Below the pieces are notes generated by a model, which searched no databases, was not told where the DNA came from, and worked only from the letters and a program-made list of their open reading frames with translations. From contig JAFCIZ010000002.1 of NCBI GenBank assembly GCA_017871115.1, forward strand, positions 1,571,501 to 1,635,500: 64,000 bases of DNA, read 5' to 3'. Of this stretch, positions 1 to 10,849 are shown piece by piece. The position numbers were made by a program, and so were the translations under genes. Origin of the DNA: Cunninghamella blakesleeana (lineage: Eukaryota; Mucoromycota; Mucoromycetes; Mucorales; Cunninghamellaceae). Position 1 is the stretch's first letter. Each line of letters opens with the position of its first letter.

Positions 1-615
1 CGACCCATCAATAATCAACAACAACAACAAACTTTACCATCTTCTCCTTCACCCCCTCCTCCTTCATTTCAAACACGTTCATCTACTCAATTGATGAATC
101 CTAATAATAATAATAATAATAATAATAATGATCCTAATTCATGTCAACATTGTCATTCATGTCAACAACATCAATCATTATCTATATCCAAACAATCCAA
201 TCCCCATCTTCAACATCAACATACAATTGTCACTGTGGATAGAGAAAATGACAATGAAATATGTCTATCTCATAATGATATCCCGCTAAATATTAAAAAA
301 CCATCTTTATCTAATGACGAAAAAAGATCAAGTTGTCAAGAGTCTGTTATTAGTCATCACCAACATAATGTACCTATCGATAATAATAATAATAATAATA
401 ATAACAATTACCACCTTGATATGAACTCTCAAAACAACAACAGTAATCATAATAATGGTAGTATTGGTAGAAATCCAAATTGGCAACTTTCTTTAGACTT
501 TTCAAATAATAATAATGGTCAGTCTACTGTGAAACGTGATACTTCAAATGATTCTATGTGGTTACATCAAATTCCAAAAGGTGGAAATGATTCTCACTCT
601 TCTTCTTCTTCTTAA
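1..615 (+). CDS. 3' end of an Asn/Gln-rich protein of unknown function (5' truncated by window edge)
   Basis: The reading frame is open from base 1 to the TAA at 613-615, giving 204 residues of a C-terminal part. There is no start inside the window, because the frame continues off the left edge; the first in-frame ATG (94-96) is internal. The protein is low in complexity: poly-Gln, Pro/Ser and several poly-Asn runs coded by AAT repeats, a Cys/His-rich stretch near CQHCHSCQQH, and a Ser-rich tail. I recognise no domain. Such Asn-rich tails are common in regulators (transcription factors, kinases) of AT-rich genomes, but that does not assign a function. No intron is evident in the visible part. 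The Cys/His cluster is too short and irregular to call a zinc finger. Confidence 0.7.
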   Translation, partial: RPINNQQQQQTLPSSPSPPPPSFQTRSSTQLMNPNNNNNNNNNDPNSCQHCHSCQQHQSLSISKQSNPHLQHQHTIVTVDRENDNEICLSHNDIPLNIKKPSLSNDEKRSSCQESVISHHQHNVPIDNNNNNNNNNYHLDMNSQNNNSNHNNGSIGRNPNWQLSLDFSNNNNGQSTVKRDTSNDSMWLHQIPKGGNDSHSSSSS

Positions 616-2032
616 AAATCAACTGTTATTTATTAATTTAATTTAATTTATTAATTTTTTTTTTTTTTTTCAACCTTATTATACCTTTTTATAATTTTCT
701 TTTTTTTTTCAAGTATTCTTTTTTTTTTTTGTTAAAGTATATTAATATTCTAATTTCCCTGGTTCTTCTCTTCCTTTTTCTCCTCCTTCTTTTATTTTAT
801 TTATTATTATTGCTATTATAATATATATGCCTATTTTTATATTATAATTTTGAATTTATTTTTATTCTTGGTTGGAAAAAAAAATAAATCTTAACCTAAT
901 ATTTTAATAAATAACCTCATTTTTGTGTAAATAATGCAAAAAGACCTCGGTCTGTTTTATTTAATGTCAAGTATTTTAAGGGCAATATCATTTTTTGATT
1001 ATTATTATTATTATTTATTTTTCTCACCCTTTCCTTTTTCTTTTTCTTTTTTTATTCACATTGTTAAAAAACGCATTAAAAAAATAAAATATAAATAATT
1101 ATTCTTTTTTATTTTAAGAGTAAATAGAGATAATAAAAATATTACATTGGAAATTCATTATGCCTCGTAAAGTCATCTTCCTCAATGTAAAAGTAAGAAC
1201 ACTACTTTGATTAAATAAAAAAAAGGAGTTACCTTAAGCATATATAAAAAGAGCACTATCTTAATTAAGTATAGACTAGCACATTGAATGAATAAATAAA
1301 AAAGACTAAAACTATGAATAAGAAAAAAAATCAACATCTTGAATAAAAACAAATCCCCCTCTCCTGAAATACTTGTAAAAAAAAAATTCATCTTCTTAAA
1401 CAAAAAAGAAACTAACACCTAGAATAAAAAAAAATAATACCATGAAAAGAAATTATAAAGAGCCACTACTGGTTATTAGAAAAGATGATCGCAAGTTAGA
1501 AACCATAAAAGTGAACTTTTAGTGCTTGAGACAAATTAACCAGAAATAATAATTAAATGTAATTCATTAATTCAGGCAGAATATTTTGAGAAATTGGCTT
1601 CATTATACAACAAATATATATATATATATATATATAACAAAAATAACATTTTTAGCATAAATAAGAATGAAACTTCTACTTACCAAGAATTAAATAACAC
1701 CGCCAGGTAGAATATAATAGATAACTATTAGACTAAATTGATTTAGTTTATTAATTCGAAAATATATATATTAGATTATTACACTACGATATGTGCACAT
1801 ACTCATACATACATATACATATACAAATAAATTTAATCAACATTTACCTTAAAAGAGATAGCATTCAGTATAAAAAATATATAAAAAAAATACTAAAATG
1901 GATATTTTAATAAAATTTAAACAGCGTCGAGTACTTTTTTTTTTTTTTGGGAGTGCCCATAGTTATTTCTATATATAATTTTAACTTCTCCCTTTTTTTT
2001 TTTTTTAACACACTTTTTACTTTTTATTCACA
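616..2032. other. AT-rich intergenic region between the Asn-rich gene and RPL10A
   Basis: No gene is supported here. It holds the 3' region of the first gene, a degenerate 27-bp-type repeat (about 1189-1450), a short (TA)n tract near 1616-1636 and the RPL10A promoter with pyrimidine tracts just before the ATG. Confidence 0.6.
1189..1450. repeat. Degenerate minisatellite, period about 25-28 bp
   Basis: Around ten imperfect units run through this stretch, each roughly CACCTTGAATAAA followed by an A-run. Read on the minus strand, the repeat gives a 9-residue periodic peptide (LIKVVFLL-like), which explains the apparent minus-strand ORF here. The units have diverged by substitutions and small indels, so it looks old. 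Confidence 0.5.
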
Positions 2033-2867
2033 ATGAGGTAAACGAAATCATCAATATCATTAAAAATTAATCGATCATGCATCCATCTAAAAAATAAAAA
2101 TAAAAGTATAGATGATCCATCCATTTTTATTATTATTATGTTTATTATTTTACAATCCATCCAAAGAACGATATATATAAATACTCAACTAAATTTTATT
2201 TTTTTATGTTGGTTAAAACAGTAAAGTAAGCGCTAGCACCGTCCGTTCCGCCCTTCAAGAAATCCGAAAAGGATCCGAAGAAAAAAAAAGAAATTTCGTT
2301 GAAACCATTGAACTCCAAATTGGTTTAAAAAATTATGATCCTCAACGTGATAAGCGTTTCTCTGGTAGCATCAAATTACCCAATATTGCTCGTCCCAACA
2401 TGACAGTATGTATTTTAGGGGATGCTTTCCATTGTGATCAAGCTAAGGCTGCTGGGTTTGAATTCCAATCTGTTGATGATTTGAAAAAATTAAACAAGAA
2501 CAAGAAATTGATCAAGAAATTGGCTAAAAAATATGATGCTTTCTTGGCCTCTGAAGCTTTGATCAAGCAAATCCCTCGTCTTTTAGGTCCTGGGCTTCAT
2601 AAAGTTGGTAAATTCCCTACTCCTATTTCTCACTCTGATTCCATTACTGATAAATCAAATGAAATCCGTGCTACTATTAAATTCCAATTGAAAAAGGTTC
2701 TTTGTTTGGCTGTAGCTGTTGGTAATTTGAATTTATCTGAAGATGAATTAATTGCCAATATCATGTTGTCTATCAACTTTTTGGTTTCTTTATTGAAAAA
2801 GAATTGGCAAAACGTCAAATCTTTATACTTAAAGTCCACTATGGGTAAACCTCAACGTTTATTCTAA
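2033..2867 (+). CDS. RPL10A: 60S ribosomal protein L10a (uL1)
   Basis: Large-subunit ribosomal protein uL1, part of the mobile L1 stalk. Exons are 2033-2037 and 2222-2867, giving 216 residues; the family is normally about 217. The first exon is only ATG AG; the donor GTAAAC follows and the acceptor ACAG precedes T, so Ser2 is split by the intron. After splicing the N-terminus reads MSKVSAST, as in other eukaryotes. Diagnostic blocks include [36 protein letters not shown], the [11 protein letters not shown] stretch and the C-terminal [10 protein letters not shown]. Starting at the internal ATG (2400) would drop about 60 conserved residues, so the spliced start is preferred. Codon choice is clearly more biased than in neighbouring genes, as expected for a highly expressed gene. 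Confidence 0.97.
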
Positions 2868-3949
2868 AATATATATTTATTAATATTATATATATTTAAA
2901 AAAAAATTGTTTCTATGTATATATGACGGTGTATTACCAAGGTTTTGGACTTAGGTGCCTTAATCATTGGGAGCGTAGTTACTTTTTTTTTATTATTTTT
3001 ATAATAAATTCTCTCTTTTCAACTATATATTCATTTTTTGGGTTTTAAATAATTATTTATTCTCTTATGCAAAAATTGTCTATTTCTTTTTTTTTTTTTT
3101 AAAAAAAAAAGAATGCATATACTTGTGGATGCGTGTGGGGCATATATATGGCGAAATAGTACTAATATTATAGTGTTGAATATTCTAAAAATTTCGAGAG
3201 TATAAATGCATTTATTTTTATTTTTAAATTTAAAAAAATAAAGTAAACAAACTAGTAACGAAATACTAACATGGATTTAGTTTAAAATAATAAATATAAA
3301 ATAAAATATAATACATCAAACTATTCTTTTTTTAAAAAAATAAAAAATAAAGAAAAAATAGAAAGAATACTTTTTTTATTAATGAAACTAGAACTCTTTT
3401 GTTATAAATGTGAATATATTTATCTGCACAATCAAATTCAATGTTCATCTGTCCTTGCCATTTCAAGCTCTTCCAAGACTGCTTGACAAAACAGTTATAG
3501 AAAACTAACTTGGTCATTTCTCATTTTTAGCTAAATCACATCCCTCACTCTCAAATAACCCATTAGAAAGAGCTTTCCTAAAAATATCGTCTGTAAATCC
3601 CATATCATTCTATCCTGATATAATCTTAGCTTGACCATGAATATTACTATCTGATTGTCCATCTACATTATCAACTCATGCATTTGAGAAACACAAAGAA
3701 TCTGAATAAACACTAATCAGGGAAAATGCTAAAATAATACCTATAACTTTAAGTTATATAATCATTTGAGATCCTGATTCAAAGCTTTTTAATTAGAAAA
3801 TATAAAAAAATAAAAAATAAAGTGTTAAAGAAAAAAAGATAGGGTATAAAAAAAATGGCGCGGTTTAAATTTTTTCTGGTAGCATTTTTTTTATAAATCT
3901 TGAAGTTGGGTATTAGCTAGACTCCTTCTCTTAATTTTTTATTAAAAAA
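2868..3949. other. Intergenic region between RPL10A and RPS18
   Basis: Holds the RPL10A 3' region, a T14-A10 junction at about 3087-3110, a possible coding relic on the minus strand (3390-3790) and the RPS18 promoter with GGCGCGGTTTAAA near 3857. Confidence 0.5.
3390..3790 (-). pseudogene. Possible decayed coding sequence, unknown family
   Basis: This stretch is noticeably less AT-rich than its surroundings and reads as protein-like on the minus strand, but in broken frames. One frame gives VDGQSDSNIHGQAKIISG, then an in-frame stop, then NDMGFTDDIFRKALSNGLF. Another (3332-3517) gives KQSWKSLKWQGQMNIEFD. Stops and frame changes interrupt it, and I see no splice sites that would remove them. 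It may be a relic of a transposable element or gene; I cannot name the family. Low confidence. Confidence 0.3.
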
Positions 3950-4722
3950 ATGGTAATGCTATATAACTGTTTAAACTTTCTTTTTATTTAAAATATATAA
4001 GTATATATAAATTTACATGGAAATAGATTAATTTACGGATCAATATAAATGGATATTTAAGGATGGATGGATGGATGAATGAATGAATGGATTGATTAAT
4101 AAATGGATTTTTATTAGTGGAAAAATAATGGATTGAAATATTAATGAATACAAGTGGAAATAATAATACAATATAAAAGGAATAAACTAAAACTCACCAT
4201 ATACCTATATCTCTATCTCTATCTCTATATTCATAAAAAAAAAATATTGTATATATATAGTCGCTCGTTGTTCCCGAACGGAATCAGTTCCAGCACATTA
4301 TCCGTCTTCTCAACACTAACGTTGATGGTAAGGATAAGATTACTATTGCTTTAACCTCCGTCAAAGGTGTTGGTCGTCGTTTTGCCAATATTGCTTGTAA
4401 AAAGGCTGATGTAGATGTCAACAAACGTGCTGGTGAATTATCCAACGAAGAATTAGAACGTATTGTCACCATTTTACAAAACCCTGCTCAATACAAGATC
4501 CCTAACTGGTTCCTTAACAGACAAAAGGATATTGTTGATGGTAAATACTCTCAAGTTATTTCTAACGTTTTGGATACCAAGATGCGTGAAGATTTAGAAC
4601 GTATGAAGAAGATCCGTGTTCATCGTGGTTTACGTCACTACTGGGGTCTCCGTGTTCGTGGTCAACACACTAAGACTACTGGTCGTCGTGGTAGAACCGT
4701 TGGTGTCTCCAAGAAGAAATAA
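3950..4722 (+). CDS. RPS18: 40S ribosomal protein S18 (uS13)
   Basis: Small-subunit head protein uS13. Exons are 3950-3952 (just the ATG, followed by GTAATG) and 4261-4722 after TATATAG, giving 154 residues (human 152). The spliced start reads [14 protein letters not shown], matching the family; no other start gives this N-terminus. The signature continues as [15 protein letters not shown], then [50 protein letters not shown] and the basic tail [15 protein letters not shown]. The 308-nt intron contains a GGAT/GAAT tetranucleotide repeat. The start codon is separated from all other coding sequence by an intron, as RPL10A nearly does. Confidence 0.97.
4061..4106. repeat. Tetranucleotide repeat (GGAT/GAAT) in the RPS18 intron
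   Basis: GGAT repeated about four times, then GAAT repeats and a diverged tail, inside the only RPS18 intron. Probably replication slippage; no function is implied. Confidence 0.7.
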
Positions 4723-5143
4723 GCTAGGTAACATACATATATATATATACTGAAGGAATAAAAGTAAAACAAAAGAATTCACATATGATGGGTAGTTTAT
4801 TATAAACTAATTATTTTATTTTTTATTTATTTATATATATATTTATATGATTATGATTATATCTTTTATTTTTCTATATTTATTTATCCAGTAACATTAA
4901 ATAAATCACGCTATTTGTTAACTTCAAAAGTATTTAAATATATTATTTATTTTATCAACTGTTGAATGATCATAATTTTTTTAAAAAAAAGCCATTTTAT
5001 ATGTTGATTACTATTTTTTTTTTACAAACCTTTATACTGTCATTTTTTAATTTTTATAAACTTTCCAATGACAGTTGAGTAAAATTAAAGTAAAAAATAA
5101 TTGATTATATATATAAACGCATTATTATTATTATCTTATTTAT
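4723..5143. other. Convergent intergenic region, RPS18 / NUP155
   Basis: Only AT-rich 3' sequence. I looked on the minus strand for the missing C-terminal half of NUP155 and found no open, protein-like exon. Confidence 0.6.
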
Positions 5144-8100
5144 TTATTGGGTTACTTTAAAAAATGAATTTGAACTTAATATATCATATATTTCTAAATG
5201 AGGGTATTCCCCTTTATACACAGAATATTCCTTGATTAATAAATGAGATAATTCCTTGGAGATTACTCTTCCATCTGTTGTTGTTAGTAATTCTTTATAT
5301 GTCATGCTCTTAATTTTATCGCGTGCTTGAATTGGGAATCTATATACAAAAATAAAAAATAAAGAACAAATCAGATCAGGTTGAGTCAGATTACATGCAT
5401 AAACCACAATTCCATTAATAATTATAATTATAAAACAATATTTACTTATTCATAATATTAACAATATCAGAATCGAGAAGATAAATATAAAAGGAAATAG
5501 CATCAATTAACAATTTGATAAATTCACATAATTCTTGAGTAGAAAGTTCTTCTGTAGTAAGAGGGTCCCTTTGCATGATGAATTTCCTACAATGAAATAA
5601 AATAATATAATTCAATATATTATAATGACCAAAGGAATAAAAAAAAAGATTCTATTTATTTTATTTTATCAACTTACATATCCAAATGACCTTGTAATTT
5701 ACGTAATACTTGTTGAATTTCTAACACTTTTTTACGACTGACGGTACTATCATATTTTGTTTGAGAATGTTCACTAATGCTGTATATAAATATAAAGAAT
5801 ACATAAAAATAATAATACATAAAGTCAATATAATTATATACTATACATACTATTATACGATACAATGTAATATAATTTAGTCTGCATTACATTTCTTTCA
5901 TGATAGGTTTTGTCCAAATAGGATGAATTAAACGATAAATAAAAAGTGCTAGGCCGTCATGTCGACTTGAGATATTATTTCCATTAAGTGATCTATAGAG
6001 TGTTGAAGGTTGCGATCCATATTTATTTAATAATTCAGTGGCACCCTTTGACACATCTGCTACTGGTGAGAAAGTAGTAATAGCTAATAAAATAAAATAA
6101 TAAATAAATAACCATGTTTTTTTCTTTTTGAATTTTCTTTAATAATTGGTATTATTATTATCATTACCATCGATTGCTTTAGTTACAGTTGATTGAACAG
6201 AAGTAATAATACCATAACATAAAGAAGTGGATTGAATGGTGCCAAAATTATCAAAGAATGCTTCAAAATCAGATGCACGATGGCGAATATCGGGTCCAGT
6301 ATTTATCAAAATACTTCTTAACATATCAATAGGGCGCATTTTTGTAAGTACAGTTAATCCTGTCGTTGTTAAAGCCAAAAATTGCTGACTAGGTGTAGAT
6401 AAGGTGGATTTAAGTTCATTTAATTCAAATGGTACGTCTGATATTTCAGTAATATTAATAATATTCCCAGATAAAGTAAAATTATTTGTTAATTCAATAA
6501 ATCCAGATCGTTGACCCTATGTATATAAAATATAAAATGAAATGAAATAATAAGTAATGGCTGCTAAAATGGGGCAAATATGTTTAAAAAATAATAATAA
6601 TAAACATATAAATATAAAACTATGCCTTACATGTTTAGCCATATGTCCAATATCAGGTGAGGCACTTAATAATCTTTCTGATCCATTTACTTGACTAACT
6701 AATAATAATACTCCATGGTTATAAAAACTTTTAGATATGGAAGGTAAAGTGGTAGGTAAACTAACTGTATTGAATGCTGCATTTGGATTTGGAACAGATT
6801 GAATAGGTAATCGAGGAGGTAATCTTACGTGATAAAGTTCTAACCCCTTTGATGATACATCTTTATTATGATTATTATTGCTATTATCTTTGCTGTGTGT
6901 TAAATATAATCGTACACCAGTTGATGTAACTGCTACTAATTGATAGTGCTTACATTCTAATGGTGAAGTAGGTTTTATTGAGATAATTTTGAAATTGTCG
7001 CTATTTAATAATTCTGAATTAGGACACATAAGTCTTGCTACGCTGCCAGTATTAATATCATTTGGTATGATGTTGTATTCGTCACCATTTTTTCCAAGGT
7101 AGATTGCCTAAGAAGAAAAGAGAGAGAGGGAGAGGGAGAAAATTTATTAATATACATTACTGTATATACATATATGATATTATTATTTCATTTCATTTTA
7201 TTTATTATTATTATTACCTGGATAACTGATTTATCGGATAACCTATATAAAAATTGACCATCTTCACTTGCAGCAATGTCAACACAAATATCTATAGAAG
7301 ATTGATATATATACATATATATATATATATATAATTAGAATCACATAAAATAATTGTCAAATAAAAATAATACAAAATAAAAACATTTACCAGTATTGTA
7401 AAATGACCAAGAAGATAATAATGTTTTATGTAATGTTTTATAGCAACGGCTACTGAACCAACCTTCGGACCCCTATAATAGGTAACAATTTTAAATATTC
7501 ATATTAAATAATATATTTTTAAAATTACATGGTCATTTAACCCTTAATTACTATAATTTATTTATTTTAATCATTACCCTATATTCCAATTCATAGACAT
7601 TTCCATCATTTCCCAACATAAATACACGTCCATTAATGGTACCAACAATAGTATTCATACGAATACCACTAGCAGAGGTCATAATACCGGTTGTATAAAA
7701 AACTAATTTATCATTAAACCCATCCACATTTTTATAATTTATAGCAATGACATTTATTTCTTGTACACTGGCTACAATAAGTACATGAGTCACAGTATTA
7801 TTGAAAACATCAGCCTTAGGTTTGACAACAGCTACACCTACAATTTCATGGGCATCTTCATATACATCAAATACTTGTCTATTAAAAAAATAAAAATAAA
7901 ATAAAAAAATTTCATATCAAACATAACTTTTAGTATTAATCACAAAAAAAAAATAACATATATGTATATACCGATACCATTCATTTATTTACCTATTATT
8001 ATAATTCCATAAATAAAGTTGATTTTTCACTACAAAATATGCACGATTAATTTCAGGAAAGATACCAGCTGAATCATTTATATTGCCTAAATAAAAAATA

Positions 8101-8494
8101 AAATACAACATATTCATGATATATTAATATAGAGCAATATCTTATATATAGACTATGTACGTATGTATATTTACGCTTTTGAAAAGTTTCCAACAACTGA
8201 ACTGGCATAGGAATGGTAGCTCTGGCAAGAATAGGTTGTACAGAACTTTCAAGTGTTTCTTTATAAGTTGACGAATAGGATTCTATAAAATAATAAAAAG
8301 TAATAAAAATAAAAATAATAAGTTGCTGTACTAATGATATTAAAAGCTATTTGTTTAGTTTAATTTTATATTTTACCAGAAAACGATTCTCCAATATCTG
8401 GGAAATGATGATCCAATATTCCAACTTCTTCTAAAGTATTGGAAGCTTTTTGAATACTCTGAATGGGTGATTCGGGTGGACGATGATTGATCAT
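5144..8494 (-). CDS. Nup155/Nup170-type nucleoporin, C-terminally truncated
   Basis: Scaffold nucleoporin of the inner ring. Twelve exons: 8377-8494, 8175-8282, 7993-8086, 7578-7878, 7391-7472, 7218-7291, 6631-7107, 6168-6516, 5891-6083, 5678-5779, 5446-5586, 5144-5339. They join in frame to 744 residues. The N-terminal beta-propeller is clear: TGIMTSASGIRMNTIVGTIN, GNDGNVYELEYR, GSEGWFSSRCYKT, ADVFNNTVTHVLIVASV. It is followed by the start of the alpha-solenoid (DMLRSILINTGPDIRHRASD, SSRHDGLALFIYRLIHPIW). Family members are about 1400 residues, but this one stops at TAA 5144-5146 within the solenoid, and only about 420 bp separate it from RPS18. Either this gene lost the C-terminal half or that half is encoded elsewhere. 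The family call is firm; the truncation is what the sequence shows. Confidence 0.9.
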
Positions 8495-8870
8495 ATTTTT
8501 TTTTTCTTTGTTTGTTTTTGTTATGTTATTTAAAATTATATATACGAATAATAATAGATATATAGAAAAATATTAAGTATGATAAAAATGAGTATTCTTT
8601 TTAATGTATATTTAAATGATATCAAATGATATATTTATATATATGTCTAATGCAAAATAAAATAAGTAAAGATAATGTAATACTAGAAGGGAGAGAAAAT
8701 ATCGTAAGAAAAGCAAAAAAAAAAATTTCAACGCGAATTTTTTTAAACTTCAGTTTTAAAATTTCAGTCACTTTATTGGGCGGCACAATTTTTAATCTCC
8801 AGCTTTTTTCTCGTTTCGTATTTCTTCTCTTTTCCTATTTTTTAAAAAAAATATAAATACACACTATTAG
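8495..8870. promoter_or_regulatory. Divergent promoter region, NUP155 / VPS16
   Basis: 376 bp between two divergent start codons. It contains AACGCGAATTTTTTTAAAC (from about 8730), an ACGCGAA motif resembling E2F/MBF-type sites, and GGGCGGCACAATTTTTAA near 8779. Related GC-containing islets followed by T/A tracts occur upstream of kinesin-13 and importin-9. Confidence 0.45.
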
Positions 8871-10802
8871 ATGACACCCAATCCTACAGCAGACTGGATT
8901 CAATTCAATGTAAATATATTATATTATTAAATATATATTTATTTCATATACTAACTTATTAATACAATATGTTTTTATTTATTTTTAAATAACTCTATAG
9001 GATCGCTTTTATCGGTATGCGAAATAGTATAAGATACATTTATCTATTTTATAATATACTACTTTATATTAGTTATATTAATATATATATATATATATAT
9101 TATACTTTTAAAATAATAATAATATTAATATTAATAGAAAGCAAGAAGTATATTCATTATCATGGAATCAATCTGATTTATCCAAGTTTATGATTGCTGT
9201 AGCACCCTATGGTGGACCTATTGGTAATATAAAAAAATATAGATAGATTAGACAACTATGCAAAATACATTCATAAAGCCGAGATTTACGTGATTAACGA
9301 CGAATAATATTTTTATTAATATTATAGCTATGATAAGGGATGACAAAAAAGTGCTACTTTTACAGAAACAGCAACCCATTAAACCAACTATTTATGTGTA
9401 CACAGCTTCGGGAAAACTTATAGATCAAATCCAGGTACAAAATAATTTTATACCGACAGTTTTTTAAAAGAGAATAGCACTATCATGATTTAATTATTTA
9501 TAAATTACTGAAACTTTATTTATTTTTTATTTCTATTTTTATTTTGAAATTATAATTATCATATAGTGGGATAAAGGACGAATCGTAGCCTTAGGATGGA
9601 CAGAGAGTGAGCAATTGATTGTTGTGACAGAAGATGGCACTGTTCATTTATATCCTTTGCATGGTGATCACGTTCAATTTACTCTTGGTAGAGTAAGTGA
9701 ATATACTAACCTTATATAAATACAAGTATGATTGTGTATCTTTTTTAGTGTACTGAAACGATATATATACATATATTTACAGGAAGCAAGTGATTATGGT
9801 ATTATTGGCTGTCAAATATGGGGTGGTGGATTAGTTGCAATGACCGGAAATTATCAACTTATATCAGTAACCAACTTTTACGAACCTCAACCGAAACAAA
9901 TGGCAGAAACTGGATTAATTGAATTACCTCATAGCTGGGCTGTTATTCCTCCTCAATATACCCTAAGTCGTCATGTAGAAGTGTTAATTGCAACTGGTAC
10001 AACAATTCTAGTCGTTGATAGTAAAGAAACTCAAGATCAAGTAATAATTATAATAACAATTTAAACTTTTTTCCTCAAAATATAAATTACTACTATCACA
10101 CTGTACTTATATTTTTTTTATTTTTATTCTTAATATTTATTTACTTATTTTTGTAGTTACTACAACAAGGTCCTTTTACTAAAATGGCAGTTTCACCAAA
10201 TGGAAAATATCTGGCTCTATTTACAGCTGAAGGGAAACTATGGGTAGTTTCTACTGATTTTGAAAAGAATCTTTCTGAATATGCTACTAAATCTAAAATA
10301 CCTCCTCAACAACTTGTTTGGTAAAAGAAAAAATTTAAAAAAAAGGAATGCAAGAAAATTAAATAATAAATAAATAATTATAAATTAACTATATCTTTAT
10401 CCCATTACTTAAATTTGCTTCGTTTTCATTTTTTTTATTTTAGGTGTGGTACTGATTCTGTTGTAATGTATTGGGATAAAATTGTGCTTATGATTGGACC
10501 TTTTGGTGATTGGATCAAATTTTCTTATGATGAGCCTATATTTTTATCCTCTGAAATTGATGGTATAAGAATAACAAGTAATGACAAGTGTGAATTATTA
10601 CAGAAAGTTCCAAGTAAGTATTATTATTTATTCTACATTTATCGTCAGGAACAGAAATGGCTTATATATATACATTCATGAGTATTCATTTTTATTTTAC
10701 TATATTATATTAACTATACATTTAGCATCTACTGAAGAAATTTTTAAGATTGGATCGACTTCACCTGCTGCTATGTTATATGATGCCCTTGATCACTATG
10801 AA

Positions 10803-10849
<47 letters not shown>

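Noticed and set aside
2038..2221. Possible snoRNA in the RPL10A intron
   Set aside because: Looked for C/D or H/ACA boxes; found no convincing C (RTGATGA) plus D (CTGA) pair.
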